A stretch of 64,000 nucleotides of DNA from Marinobacterium_E sp035458585 (GCA_035458585.1 DATHZN010000070.1:13820-77819), one strand, 5' to 3'; shown: positions 34,759 to 44,689, numbered from the stretch's first letter. Made by a program: numbers and translations. The notes: generated by a model from the letters alone, not told the origin.

Positions 34759-36126
34759 ATGTCAGTACAAGAACGTATTTGGCTTGCAAACCCCTTGGCG
34801 GTATACACGGGAAATCAGCATGATGCCGGTGGTGGTTTGGTTGTCTGCGGTGCACGTATTGTTGAACTGGTTGCCAGCGGGGCGCAACCGAGTCTTGGCT
34901 ACACAGTTAAGGTAGATCTATCGGAGCAGGTTCTACTTCCCGGATTGATAAATACCCACCATCATTTCTATCAGACTCTAACACGTGCAATGCCCGCTGC
35001 ACTGAACAAAGAGTTATTTCCCTGGCTTCAGACACTCTACCCAATATGGTCCCACCTGAATCCTAGCGAACATAGGGCGGCGACCAAGCTGGCACTTGCT
35101 GAGCTTCTACTCTCAGGCTGCACCACCGCATCTGATCATCACTATCTGTTCCCCCCAAATCTTAAAGATGCCATCGATCACCAAATTGATATCGGACACG
35201 AAATGGGGATGCGTTTGGCATTGACACGAGGATCTATGAGTCTGGGTGTGGATCAGGGCGGACTACCACCGCGGTCAGTGGTACAGACAGAGGAGCAGAT
35301 CCTTGCGGATTCTGAGCGACTAATCAGCCGCTTCCACGATTCTGATGAGCTCTCCATGAGCCAAATAGCACTGGCACCCTGCTCGCCATTCTCCGTAAGT
35401 ACAGAGATCATGCGTGATACAGCAGACGTAGCAGCCAGATATGGTGTGCGTCTACACACTCATTTAGCAGAGACACTGGACGAAGAGGCGTTTTGCGAGC
35501 GCACCTTTGGCTTACGTATGGTCGATTATCTGGAGTCAGTCAACTGGCTTGGGCCTCAGACTTGGCTGGCGCATGGAATTCACTTTAACCGCGATGAGAT
35601 CAAACGACTCGGTGCAGCTGGAACCGGCATATGCCATTGTCCAAGTTCTAATATGACGCTGGCGTCGGGTATCTGTCAGGTACTCGATCTTGAGGATGCC
35701 GGCTCACCCATCGGCTTGGGTGTTGACGGTTCCGCCTCAAATGACAGCTCTAATATGATCCAAGAAGTCCGTCAGGCAATGTACCTACAACGGCTACGCT
35801 ACGGTGCCTCGCAGGTATCACACTTAGATGCCCTACGCTGGGCTACAGCGGGTGGAGCGAGCCTACTGGGCCGGTCAGATATCGGTGAACTAGCGGTTGG
35901 TAAGGCTGCAGACCTCGCAACGTTTAAGCTCGACGAGCCGCGATTCTCGGGTGCACACGACCCGCTCGCCGCACTACTGCTCTGTGGCGCCCACAAAGCC
36001 GAATCGGTTATGGTAAACGGCAAGTGGCGAGTCGCGCGCGGTGAACTTGTCGACTTGGATATCGCAGAGATAATGTTCGAACATCAGCGAGCAGCACAAT
36101 CACTTGCTTCGCGCGCAACAACATAG
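34759..36126 (+). CDS. 8-oxoguanine deaminase
   Basis: 455 aa amidohydrolase of the AtzB/TrzN-like branch. Metal motif GLINTHHHFYQTLTRA, the LHTHLAET motif and the Asp region GLGVDGSASND are intact. NTHHHFYQTLTRAMPA and the SDHHYLFP segment are characteristic of 8-oxoguanine deaminases such as the Pseudomonas enzyme. It turns 8-oxoguanine into urate, the same end product as the divergent guaD/xdh route. It is followed 10 bp later by gpt. Confidence 0.9.
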   Translation: MSVQERIWLANPLAVYTGNQHDAGGGLVVCGARIVELVASGAQPSLGYTVKVDLSEQVLLPGLINTHHHFYQTLTRAMPAALNKELFPWLQTLYPIWSHLNPSEHRAATKLALAELLLSGCTTASDHHYLFPPNLKDAIDHQIDIGHEMGMRLALTRGSMSLGVDQGGLPPRSVVQTEEQILADSERLISRFHDSDELSMSQIALAPCSPFSVSTEIMRDTADVAARYGVRLHTHLAETLDEEAFCERTFGLRMVDYLESVNWLGPQTWLAHGIHFNRDEIKRLGAAGTGICHCPSSNMTLASGICQVLDLEDAGSPIGLGVDGSASNDSSNMIQEVRQAMYLQRLRYGASQVSHLDALRWATAGGASLLGRSDIGELAVGKAADLATFKLDEPRFSGAHDPLAALLLCGAHKAESVMVNGKWRVARGELVDLDIAEIMFEHQRAAQSLASRATT

Positions 36127-36136
36127 AGATACAAAC

Positions 36137-36625
36137 ATGACACCGTATAACAAAGATTTTCCGGTCTCCTGGGACGAACTTCATCGTAACGCGCGAGCGC
36201 TTTCGTGGCGCCTGCTTGAGCAGGGGCCCTGGCGAGGGATTATTGCTATTACCCGGGGAGGTCTGGTACCCGCGGCAATCCTGGCGCGCGAAATGGACAT
36301 CCGCCTGATCGACACGATTTGTGTACTGAGCTACGGTAACTCTGATTCGGGTGAAGCCTCCGTACAGGGTGCAATTGAAGTGCTTAAGGGTGTCGAAGGC
36401 AACGGTGAGGGTATGATCCTTGTAGATGATCTTGTGGATACAGGTAAAACCGCCCGTCATGTGCGTGAAATGTTACCCAAAGCACATTTTGCCACCATCT
36501 ATGCGAAGCCGGCTGGTAAACCTTTGGTTGATACATTTATCACTGAAGTCAGCCAGGATACCTGGATACGGTTCCCATGGGATATGGTCCAGACCTTCAC
36601 GCCGCCCTTGGCTGAAATTCGATAA
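36137..36625 (+). CDS. gpt: Xanthine phosphoribosyltransferase
   Basis: 162 aa from ATG 36137; the frame is open upstream into the previous gene, but this start lies 10 bp after its stop. The PRPP motif MILVDDLVDTGKTA is clear, with N-terminal FPVSWDELHRNARAL and AITRGGLVPA typical of Gpt. It salvages xanthine (and guanine or hypoxanthine) to nucleotides, so it competes with xanthine dehydrogenase for xanthine. Confidence 0.92.
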   Translation: MTPYNKDFPVSWDELHRNARALSWRLLEQGPWRGIIAITRGGLVPAAILAREMDIRLIDTICVLSYGNSDSGEASVQGAIEVLKGVEGNGEGMILVDDLVDTGKTARHVREMLPKAHFATIYAKPAGKPLVDTFITEVSQDTWIRFPWDMVQTFTPPLAEIR

Positions 36626-36672
36626 CAGAGTGCATCTGAGCCCCAAAACATCTGCACAGGAAAAGCACACCG

Positions 36673-38193
36673 ATGATAGACAGGCTGCTTGATATTCGTG
36701 GGATTACCAAAGCCTATCCAGGCGTTGTCGCTAACAACGACGTTTCGTTTGCGATTGAACGCGGTGAGGTCCATGCCTTACTGGGAGAGAATGGGGCAGG
36801 CAAGAGTACGCTGGTCAAGATCATCTATGGGCTGGTCGCACCTGATTCAGGTAGTTTGATGCTCAACGGTTCAGTTTTTGCACCTGCATCGCCGAACGCG
36901 GCGCGTGCGGCTGGTGTGGCCATGGTTTTTCAGCATTTTTCGCTCTTTGATGCGCTCACTGTAGCCGAGAATATCGCACTAGGGATGGATAATGCGCCCA
37001 AGCCGCGAGAGCTCTCCAGTAAAATCCAACAGATCTCTCATGAATACGGTTTACCCTTAGAGCCCAACCGCATCGTCGGTACACTCTCCGCCGGTGAACG
37101 TCAGCGCGTTGAGATAATTCGCTGCCTCCTACAGAACCCTAAGCTGCTGATCATGGATGAACCGACGTCGGTGCTGACACCTCAGGAGGTTGAGATACTG
37201 TTCAAGACTCTGCGCAAGCTCAAGGCTGAAGGCACTGCGATACTCTATATTTCTCACAAGCTCGAGGAGATTCGGACTCTTTGTGATACGGCTACGATTC
37301 TACGCCATGGTGAAAAGGTCGACACCTGTCTACCGGCACAGACAACCGCGCGTGCGATGGCCGAAATGATGGTGGGTACGAGTTTTGCTGCACCGACCCG
37401 GTCTGAGCGGTCATTAGGTCAGTCTATGCTTGAAGTAAGGTCTCTAAGTACACGTTCAACAAAGGAATTTGGTGTTTCGATAAAAGAGATTAGCTTCAAA
37501 CTTAAAGGAGGTGAAATCCTCGGTATTGGAGGCGTAGCCGGTAACGGGCAGGATGAGTTATTGGCGGCACTTTCAGGTGAAACACGCTCATCGCCCGATA
37601 GCATTCTCTTCAAAAACCAGCCGGTTGGACAACTTGGACCCATTCAACGCCGTCAACTGGGAATGCTCAGTGCACCAGAGGAGCGACTGGGGCACGCAGC
37701 AGCGCCGATCATGTCACTCAAAGAGAACAGCATCATTACGGCAGCCCGTCGTATGGGACTGTTAAAATCGGGATTCATAGACTGGCAGGGAGTCGATCAG
37801 TTTACGCAAGACATTGTTGCCGGTTTTGATGTTCGCACGCCCGGTACGCATACACCTGCAGGCGCTCTATCGGGTGGTAACCTGCAAAAATTTGTTGTCG
37901 GGCGCGAGGTGTTACAGCAACCGGACGTACTCGTAATCAACCAACCAACCTGGGGTGTGGATGCTGCGGCGGCCGCGTCCATACGACAAAAACTGCTGGA
38001 CCTGGCGAACCAGGGTGCCGGGGTCGTCGTTATCAGCCAGGATCTCGACGAACTACTGGAGATAAGCGATCGTTTCTGTGCGCTCAATGAAGGGCGTCTC
38101 TCAGACATTGTGCCGACAAACGGGCTAGAACTGGATCAGATTGGACTGATGATGGGTGGAATTCGTGGAGAGATTGCGGAGACAACAGCATGA
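36673..38193 (+). CDS. Purine/nucleoside ABC importer, dual ATPase subunit
   Basis: 506 aa with two ATPase halves. The first is complete: LLGENGAGKST, LSAGERQR and LLIMDEPTSVLTP. The second is degenerate: GVAGNGQDELL replaces Walker A, and Walker B ends VLVINQPTWGVD, with Asn-Gln in place of Asp-Glu. This asymmetry is common in RbsA/MglA/YufO-type subunits. It overlaps the first permease by 4 bp (ATGA). It belongs to a BMP-type importer and follows purine enzymes, so purine bases or nucleosides are the likely cargo. Confidence 0.92.
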   Translation: MIDRLLDIRGITKAYPGVVANNDVSFAIERGEVHALLGENGAGKSTLVKIIYGLVAPDSGSLMLNGSVFAPASPNAARAAGVAMVFQHFSLFDALTVAENIALGMDNAPKPRELSSKIQQISHEYGLPLEPNRIVGTLSAGERQRVEIIRCLLQNPKLLIMDEPTSVLTPQEVEILFKTLRKLKAEGTAILYISHKLEEIRTLCDTATILRHGEKVDTCLPAQTTARAMAEMMVGTSFAAPTRSERSLGQSMLEVRSLSTRSTKEFGVSIKEISFKLKGGEILGIGGVAGNGQDELLAALSGETRSSPDSILFKNQPVGQLGPIQRRQLGMLSAPEERLGHAAAPIMSLKENSIITAARRMGLLKSGFIDWQGVDQFTQDIVAGFDVRTPGTHTPAGALSGGNLQKFVVGREVLQQPDVLVINQPTWGVDAAAAASIRQKLLDLANQGAGVVVISQDLDELLEISDRFCALNEGRLSDIVPTNGLELDQIGLMMGGIRGEIAETTA

Positions 38194-39269
38194 TTCGCTT
38201 TGAAAAACGCCTGAGCCCCTCTCGCGCGACCACAATCATCACCCCGATCCTGGCGGTCATCCTGACGATGATCGCCGGCGGAATCATGTTTGCCGCCTTG
38301 GGTAAACCGCCCACAGAAGCCATACGCATTATCTTCTGGGATCCACTATTTGACCCCAACTTCGCGGAGTATTCTAGGCCGCAATTACTGGTTAAGGCGG
38401 GACCATTGATACTGATAGCAATCGGTCTGTCTGTAGGTTTTCGGGCGGGTATATGGAATATCGGTGCCGAAGGCCAGTACATTATGGGCGCTATTTTTGG
38501 TGCGGCCGCCGCACTCTCAGTTTACCCGGCTGAATCTGCGCTCATCTTCCCGGCGATGGTCATTGCAGGTGCCTTTGGTGGTTGGCTCTGGGCGATGATA
38601 CCCGCAGTCTTGCGTACAAAATTCAAAACCAATGAGATCCTGGTGTCGTTGATGCTAGTCTATGTCGCTGAATCAATCTTGGCATCTATGGCTCAGGGGT
38701 TACTCAAGAACCCTGATGGCTACGGCTTTCCGGGATCGCGAAATCTGCAGCAGTACCCTAGTGCATTCAACGGGGAGGTGATCGCCAATTCGGGAATGCA
38801 CTGGGGAGTGATAAGCGCGTTTATCGCTGTCATTTTCACCTACATCATGTTGACGCGGCATATTCGCGGCTTCGACATCCGCCTAATGGGCGAGGCGCCC
38901 AAAGCGGCGAGGTTTGCTGGAATCTCCACCACGCGACTGACCGTTTTCTGTCTGGGCTTCTCCGGAGCGCTAGCTGGATTAGCGGGTATGTTTGAAGTCT
39001 CTGGACCCGCCGGGCAGATCACTATCGACTTCAACACAGGTTACGGTTTCACGGCCATCATCGTCGCTTTTTTGGGGCGCCTGCATCCAATTGGCATTCT
39101 GCTGGCTGGTCTGTTGATGGCGCTCACCTACATCGGCGGTGAACTGGCTCAACTTATGCTGGGCCTTCCCGGAGCATCGATACAGTTGTTTCAGGGGATG
39201 CTGCTGCTATTCTTACTGGCGACCGATATCTTCACCAACTATCGGGTTCGAATCGGAGGGGCCAATTAA
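38190..39269 (+). CDS. BMP-type ABC importer permease 1
   Basis: 359 aa with about nine or ten transmembrane helices. Sequence marks of the nucleoside permease family are GLSVGFRAGIWNIGAEGQY, FKTNEILVSLMLVYVAE and GFTAIIVAFLGRLHP. It forms the channel with the next permease; their reading frames touch at position 39269. It is the longer of the two, with an N-terminal extension typical of YufP-like subunits. Confidence 0.93.
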   Translation: MIRFEKRLSPSRATTIITPILAVILTMIAGGIMFAALGKPPTEAIRIIFWDPLFDPNFAEYSRPQLLVKAGPLILIAIGLSVGFRAGIWNIGAEGQYIMGAIFGAAAALSVYPAESALIFPAMVIAGAFGGWLWAMIPAVLRTKFKTNEILVSLMLVYVAESILASMAQGLLKNPDGYGFPGSRNLQQYPSAFNGEVIANSGMHWGVISAFIAVIFTYIMLTRHIRGFDIRLMGEAPKAARFAGISTTRLTVFCLGFSGALAGLAGMFEVSGPAGQITIDFNTGYGFTAIIVAFLGRLHPIGILLAGLLMALTYIGGELAQLMLGLPGASIQLFQGMLLLFLLATDIFTNYRVRIGGAN

Positions 39270-40192
39270 TGGATTTTCTAGGCATTAACCCTGCCCTGCT
39301 CATTGCCTCACTGATGGTATCAGCAACCCCTATCCTCCTCGCTGCAATTGGTGAGACCGTGGTTGAAAAATCTGGGGTACTTAATCTCGGGGTTGAGGGC
39401 ATGATGATTGTTGGCGCAGTTGTTGGCTTCATCACTGCCGTCAACACACAAGCGCCTGCGCTGGGTTTTGTTACTGCAGCTGTTGCTGGCGCGCTCCTCT
39501 CAACTATCTTCGCGACGCTAGTACTCTATTTTAAATCCAACCAGGTAGCGACCGGACTCGGACTGACACTCGTGGGATTGGGCATATCGGCTCTGCTGGG
39601 CAAGCCTTACGAAGGAATCAAAGCACCCACATTAGCGTCACTGGATATCCCTGTGCTGTCGGACTTACCCATTTTTGGACGCATGCTGTTTTCGCATGAC
39701 GCCATGGTTTACCTCTCGATACTCATCGTCGGCCTCGTCTGGTACACGCTCAAATACACCCGGATAGGACTTGTGCTCCGGGCCGTTGGGGAAAATCACG
39801 ATGCAGCGCATGCTCTGGGATACAGAGTTATTCGTATCCGATTTCTAGCTATCATGTTTGGTGGCGCATGCGCAGGGCTTGGCGGTGCCTACCTGAGTCT
39901 TGTTCGCGTGCCACAATGGACAGAGGGTATGACGGCGGGCGCTGGTTGGATTGCGCTTGCTATTGTCGTATTTGCCAGCTGGAAGCCCTGGCGAACGTTG
40001 GTGGGAGCCTATCTATTCGGCGGAATTACTGTTTTACAACTTAACCTGCAGGCCGCAGGCGTTGCGATTCCAGTCGAGTACTTGTCTATGTCACCGTTTT
40101 TGATAACTATAGCCGTACTAGTAGTAATTTCGGCCAGAGGGAACCATGGCGCACCCGCCTCTCTCGGTCGTCAGTTCCACGCCTCAAATTAA
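39269..40192 (+). CDS. BMP-type ABC importer permease 2
   Basis: 307 aa with about eight to ten transmembrane helices. GVLNLGVEGMMIVGAVVGF and GGACAGLGGAYLSL are hallmarks of YufQ-type partners. The start overlaps the stop of permease 1 by one base. The binding protein gene follows 27 bp later. Confidence 0.93.
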   Translation: MDFLGINPALLIASLMVSATPILLAAIGETVVEKSGVLNLGVEGMMIVGAVVGFITAVNTQAPALGFVTAAVAGALLSTIFATLVLYFKSNQVATGLGLTLVGLGISALLGKPYEGIKAPTLASLDIPVLSDLPIFGRMLFSHDAMVYLSILIVGLVWYTLKYTRIGLVLRAVGENHDAAHALGYRVIRIRFLAIMFGGACAGLGGAYLSLVRVPQWTEGMTAGAGWIALAIVVFASWKPWRTLVGAYLFGGITVLQLNLQAAGVAIPVEYLSMSPFLITIAVLVVISARGNHGAPASLGRQFHASN

Positions 40193-40219
40193 ACCAATCA
40201 CCTCACGAGGGAGTACACC

Positions 40220-41290
40220 ATGAAACTTAAGTCATTCTTAGCAACAGCGGTGACTGCGGTTGCGATTAGCACTGCAGCCGTCGCTGCTGATGTTAAAGTC
40301 GGTTTTGTCTACGTTGGCCCGGTGGGCGACGGTGGCTGGACTTATGAGCACGATAAGGGACGCCTGGCAGTTGAGAAGCACTTTGGCGATCGCGTTGAAA
40401 CCATCTTTCAGGAGAGTGTACCCGAGGGCGCCGACTCTGAACGTGTAATGACGCAGATGGCACTCCAGGGCGCAGATCTGATCTTTACCACCTCCTTCGG
40501 ATACATGGACCCAACTATCAACGTTGCGAAGAAGTTTCCTAACGTCAAGTTTGAGCACGCAACAGGCTACAAACGCGCCGACAACGTCTCAACCTACTCT
40601 GCTCGTTTCTATGAGGGTCGTGCAGTACAGGGACACATTGCAGGCAAGATGACCAAGACCAACAAGATCGGTTACATAGGCTCATTCCCTATCCCTGAGG
40701 TTATTCGAGGCATCAACTCAGCCTACATTCATGCTAAGAAAGCGAACCCAGATGTTGAGTTTAACATTGTTTGGGCTTACACCTGGTTTGATCCAGCGAA
40801 AGAGGCTGATGCAGCTAACGCACTTATCGAGCAGGGTGCTGATGTCATCCTGCAGCACACTGACTCAACTGCACCGCAAGCTGCGGCGCAGAAAGCGGGT
40901 AATGTTATTACTTTCGGCCAGGCATCTGATATGGCCGAGTACGCTCCACTGCCACGAGTCTCATCGATTATCGATAACTGGGCGCCCTACTACATCGCCC
41001 GTACCCAGGCGGTGCTTGACGGCACCTGGACCTCAACCGATACCTGGGATGGCATAGGTCCCGGTATGGTTGAAATTGGAGAAATATCATCAGCGGTTCC
41101 AGCCGATATCAAAGCTGAGGCTGAAGCACTGCGTGATGCGCTCGCGTCTGGTGAATATCATGCATTCACTGGTCCGCTAAACAAGCAGGACGGCAGCGCC
41201 TGGTTAGCGGCGGGAGAAACCGCTGACGACGGAACCCTGGCAGGGATGAACTTCTACGTAGAGGGCCTGACAGGCACTATCCCTCAGTAA
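40220..41290 (+). CDS. BMP-family periplasmic binding protein of the purine importer
   Basis: 356 aa. The signal peptide is KLKSFLATAVTAVAI followed by STAAVAA; there is no lipobox Cys, so it is a soluble periplasmic protein, not the lipoprotein form seen in Gram-positives. BMP family marks: VGFVYVGPVGDGGWTYEHD, ALQGADLIFTTSFGYMD and a Phe/Trp-rich site (YTWFDP). It captures the purine substrate for the permease pair. An AGGGAG ribosome site precedes ATG 40220, and a strong terminator ends the operon. Confidence 0.94.
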   Translation: MKLKSFLATAVTAVAISTAAVAADVKVGFVYVGPVGDGGWTYEHDKGRLAVEKHFGDRVETIFQESVPEGADSERVMTQMALQGADLIFTTSFGYMDPTINVAKKFPNVKFEHATGYKRADNVSTYSARFYEGRAVQGHIAGKMTKTNKIGYIGSFPIPEVIRGINSAYIHAKKANPDVEFNIVWAYTWFDPAKEADAANALIEQGADVILQHTDSTAPQAAAQKAGNVITFGQASDMAEYAPLPRVSSIIDNWAPYYIARTQAVLDGTWTSTDTWDGIGPGMVEIGEISSAVPADIKAEAEALRDALASGEYHAFTGPLNKQDGSAWLAAGETADDGTLAGMNFYVEGLTGTIPQ

Positions 41291-41304
41291 TTACTGCTCC
41301 TAGC

Positions 41305-41344
41305 AAAGCCCGGGCAACGACAGTTGCTCGGGCTTTATTATTTA
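41305..41344 (+). terminator. Rho-independent terminator of the purine importer operon
   Basis: AAAGCCCGGGCAAC (41305-41318) pairs with GTTGCTCGGGCTTT (41323-41336), 14 positions with a single G-T wobble, loop GACA, then TATTATTT. It begins 15 bp after the binding-protein stop. Confidence 0.92.
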
Positions 41345-41440
41345 TACAGCTAAATCCGCATCAAGAGAGCGTACAAACTCGCATATTGCGAACTAACTGC
41401 TAAGCTTTACCCTAATACTAGATATGGGCGACGAATAGTT

Positions 41441-42487
41441 ATGTTGGCGATATTTAACTATAGCTATTTTGCCTTAGCCGCTATAACCGGCTTTTCAGCC
41501 CTCAGTGCGCTCTATTTTTGGCATCGAAGCTATGAGCAACGTCAAAAGCTGGCCGATCTCCAGCAACAGGCCGATATTAATCGACAATATCTTGCAATGT
41601 TCGACTCTCAGGTAATCTGTTCGCGTACTGACCTGGACCTCAATATCACGTTTGCCTCCAAGGCGCTTCAGAAGATCTCCGGCTACTCGCAAGAGGAACT
41701 CATCGGTCAACCCATCAGCATGCTGCTCGATCCCAAACTGGGTCTGGAACTCTACGATGAGGTTATTCGCTCGATCGATAAACGTGGTCAATGGCGTGGC
41801 ACGGTGCGCCACATGGGTAAAGGCCCAAACCACTACTGGGTTGAGACTGTAGTTGCGCCGATTATTGATGCTCAGGGCACGCGCAGCGGTTATATGCAGA
41901 TACGCCAGGATGTTACCTCACAAAAACGACTGGAAGAGCTCTGGATGACTGATCACCTTACTGGCCTGGAAAATCGTCAAAGTATGGATCAGATCTGGGA
42001 GCGTGAGATCCTTCGTGCTGAACGCTACGGTGATCTTTTCAGCGTATTGCTGATCGATATAGATCACTTCAAATCTGTTAATGATAACTACGGCCACCTT
42101 GTGGGTGATGAACTGCTTTTTCAGTTTGCTCAACTTCTCCGTCAGGAGTGCAGGGACACTGATCACGTAGGACGCTGGGGAGGTGAGGAGTTCATCGTAC
42201 TCATCCCCAACACCAACCTCAGTAGCGCCGTACTCATGGCAGAGAAGATCCGCGAGACCATAGAGAGTTTCAGTTTCACCACGGTCGGCGATGTTACCGT
42301 TAGCATTGGTGTAGCCTGCTATCGCAGCGGCATGAGCGAAGACGAGCTGTTCAGTTTAGCCGACAAAGCTTTGTATCGAGCGAAAAACAGTGGTCGTAAC
42401 CGCGTCGAGGTTAGTAACTCCAGTGACCGCAGCGGCACTCAGCTTGACCAGGAAGTTAGCACGACGCTAAGTGAGCAGTTGCATTAA
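41441..42487 (+). CDS. PAS-GGDEF diguanylate cyclase
   Basis: 348 aa. One N-terminal transmembrane helix (about 8-27), a short coil, a PAS domain (about 45-165) and a GGDEF domain (175-335). The catalytic motif is GGEEF at 247-251, preceded by RDTD five residues earlier, which is a feedback inhibitory site. It should be an active c-di-GMP synthase. It stands between the purine terminator and the opposing sigma-54 activator. A second cyclase lies at the far end of the polysaccharide module. Confidence 0.93.
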   Translation: MLAIFNYSYFALAAITGFSALSALYFWHRSYEQRQKLADLQQQADINRQYLAMFDSQVICSRTDLDLNITFASKALQKISGYSQEELIGQPISMLLDPKLGLELYDEVIRSIDKRGQWRGTVRHMGKGPNHYWVETVVAPIIDAQGTRSGYMQIRQDVTSQKRLEELWMTDHLTGLENRQSMDQIWEREILRAERYGDLFSVLLIDIDHFKSVNDNYGHLVGDELLFQFAQLLRQECRDTDHVGRWGGEEFIVLIPNTNLSSAVLMAEKIRETIESFSFTTVGDVTVSIGVACYRSGMSEDELFSLADKALYRAKNSGRNRVEVSNSSDRSGTQLDQEVSTTLSEQLH

Positions 42488-42608
42488 CTCAGGCACCAGA
42501 CGACTGAGAATATGTTATTTTCGTCGGTGTCTCTGTCCATGTTTGCCTAATCCGAACCCAGAAAATGCGCCATATAGGCGACTCGTAGGATATAGCCTAA
42601 AACCGGAT

Positions 42609-44027
42609 CTAAGCCTCTTCCCAAGCTTGTTTTTTGCGGTAGATAGTGGACGGACTCAACTCCAACAGAGCTGCTGCTTTGGGAATATTTCCCTCACACA
42701 AGCTGATCGCATTCTCGATAAACAGCCGTTCTACCTCTGCCATCGGGCGAATATCGGCGACAGTTGCAGCTAGGATTCCATTACCTTTAACGCGTCGGCG
42801 CCGGGTTGTTTTTGTCTTATCAGACTCGCTCTCTTTTACCTGGGCACTAAAGCTGTCCAGTGGCGGCGGCAGCTGCTTGACATCGATGATGCCACCTTGA
42901 CTCAACACAACGATATTACGCACCACGTTCTGCAATTCGCGGACGTTACCCGGCCAGCTATATTGTTTGAAAATAGCCTCGGCCTTGGGTGAGAAACCAT
43001 CATACTGTTTGGCCTCCTCCCGGGCGAATCGCCGTAAAAACTGGTTAGCGATCAACATGATATCGTCGGATCGTTCGCGTAATGCTGGCATAGAGATAGG
43101 GATCACATGAAGTCGGTAGTAGAGGTCCTCACGGAAACGTCCAGCACGGACCTCTTCAAGCGGTTCTCGGTTGGTTGCACAGATGAACCGTACATCGACG
43201 ACTTCATCCTTGTTACTGCCCACCTTTTGAACAACACCCGTCTGAATAAACCGGAGCATTTTAGTTTGAAGGTCGAAGCTCATCTCACCAATTTCATCGA
43301 GGAATAGCGTACCACCATTGGCTAGCGTAGCTGCACCCTCGCGGTTTGCTGTCGCGCCGGTAAAGCTTCCTTTAACATGCCCGAAGATCTCGCTCTCCAT
43401 TAAATCCTTTGGAATCGCTGCGCAGTTAATAGCGACAAAAGGGCCGTCAGAGCGAGCGCTTTGACGATGCAAGGCTTCGGCGCAAAGTTCTTTACCGGTG
43501 CCGCTTTCACCGGTAATGAAGACCGAGGCCTTGCTTGGTGCTGCGCGCTTTATGAGACCGTAGACCTCCTGCATGGGGTCAGAACCCCCGATAAAACTGT
43601 GAAACTGCTGTGGTTTTTCAGCATCGCCACCATCGCGGCGGAAAACCTGATTTTCCAGCTGAACCAGCGCCGACCTCATTGTCGTCTTGAGTCTGCGCGA
43701 GTCAAAAGGCTTCTCTAGAAAATCATAGGCACCAAGGCGCATTGCATCGACCGCTTTCCCAATCGAACCGTGCGCTGTCATCACGATGACCAGTGTATTA
43801 CTCCCCTGTTCTGTGAGCTCTTTGAGTAGGTCAAAGCCATCACCGTCAGGTAGTTTCACATCGAGCAAAATTACAGGGTAATCGCGCTCACGCAGTCGCT
43901 CGTGAGCCTCTTGGAGGTTACCCGCCACATCTACCTGAATCCCCTCTGTACGAAGGTATTCTGTGTAGATTTTTCGTAGGCTCGCGCTGTCCTCAACAAT
44001 CAGTACTTCAGCACGCTTATCAGACAT
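42609..44027 (-). CDS. LuxO/SypG-like sigma-54-dependent response regulator
   Basis: 472 aa. The receiver has Asp56 in VILLDVKLPDGDG and Lys106. The AAA+ domain (about 145-380) has Walker A GESGTGKE (173-180), sigma-54 contact loop GSFTGA (220-225; Ser replaces the usual Ala) and Walker B LFLDEIG. The C-terminal Fis-type helix-turn-helix has KAAALLELSPSTIYRK. When phosphorylated it should bind an enhancer and open sigma-54 promoters. It follows an HPt gene by 55 bp, like luxU-luxO. Four sigma-54 promoter candidates and an enhancer-like cluster surround it, so its targets are probably local, including polysaccharide genes. Confidence 0.94.
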   Translation of the reverse strand: MSDKRAEVLIVEDSASLRKIYTEYLRTEGIQVDVAGNLQEAHERLRERDYPVILLDVKLPDGDGFDLLKELTEQGSNTLVIVMTAHGSIGKAVDAMRLGAYDFLEKPFDSRRLKTTMRSALVQLENQVFRRDGGDAEKPQQFHSFIGGSDPMQEVYGLIKRAAPSKASVFITGESGTGKELCAEALHRQSARSDGPFVAINCAAIPKDLMESEIFGHVKGSFTGATANREGAATLANGGTLFLDEIGEMSFDLQTKMLRFIQTGVVQKVGSNKDEVVDVRFICATNREPLEEVRAGRFREDLYYRLHVIPISMPALRERSDDIMLIANQFLRRFAREEAKQYDGFSPKAEAIFKQYSWPGNVRELQNVVRNIVVLSQGGIIDVKQLPPPLDSFSAQVKESESDKTKTTRRRRVKGNGILAATVADIRPMAEVERLFIENAISLCEGNIPKAAALLELSPSTIYRKKQAWEEA

Positions 44028-44082
44028 TAGGTTCTTCCATTCAGCAGAGACATCTCTAAAACTTAAAGCTCAACTCCGAAGG

Positions 44083-44481
44083 TTAGCCGTTGAGTTTGTC
44101 AGAGAACTGGTGCAGAGCGGCAAGCACTGCATCGAGCTTGTCCGGAATTTCCGGCACCAGGCGTTCCACCGTGTGATTGTCACCCGCTTTAGCACTCTTC
44201 TCTATCTTCTCACTCAGCGCTCTGAGCGCTTCCGCTCCGAACGTAGCAGACGTACCCTTGAGAGAATGAGCCTCCACTGACAATGCAGTGTAATCCTGAT
44301 CGGCAAGGTTCTTCTGGATATTTTCAACGCGCTGTGCCGATTCCGCTTCGAACACCTCAATCAGACTGGGTAGAAAGTCTACCGAGGTATCCTCAAGCAG
44401 ACGCTCCATCGTATCAAGATTGAGTACGCTGCCGATCGACGCTGCAAAACTCGGTTCCAATGATCCCAATGCGGTAACCAT
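44083..44481 (-). CDS. HPt phosphotransfer protein (LuxU/HptB-like)
   Basis: 132 aa, an HPt domain only. Phospho-acceptor His72 lies in EAHSLKGTSATFGAE. It passes phosphate between hybrid kinases and response regulators. Two candidate receivers are adjacent: the sigma-54 activator downstream (55-bp gap) and the REC-PP2C protein on the other strand. It therefore may branch the signal to both, as LuxU does for LuxO and HptB does for HsbR. A sigma-54 promoter candidate lies 70-86 bp upstream. No hybrid kinase adjoins; the one at 7238 has its own HPt and the one at 12120 does not. Confidence 0.92.
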   Translation of the reverse strand: MVTALGSLEPSFAASIGSVLNLDTMERLLEDTSVDFLPSLIEVFEAESAQRVENIQKNLADQDYTALSVEAHSLKGTSATFGAEALRALSEKIEKSAKAGDNHTVERLVPEIPDKLDAVLAALHQFSDKLNG

Positions 44482-44553
44482 AGTATTTCCTCTTCACTAC
44501 TCATGCATGCTATCCGCAGGCTGCAATTAGGCCGCGGGTCTGTTTCGTAATAA

Positions 44554-44569
44554 GCAAAAGGCATACCAA
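44554..44569 (-). promoter_or_regulatory. Sigma-54 promoter candidate for HPt and sigma-54 activator genes
   Basis: Reading leftward: TTGGTAT-GCCTT-TTGCTT, with GG-N10-GC spacing exact and a perfect TTGC -12 element. The predicted transcription start is near 44542, about 60 nt before the HPt ATG. Confidence 0.6.
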
Positions 44570-44689
44570 TTTTTTACCTATTTCAAAATCTGCAAAGCAC
44601 CCGCCTTTCACTTAACGAATCGACAGATTGTCGACCGATCTGCAATAGAAACACGACTACAAACTCAAGCTACCTAAGTTATTCTCATT

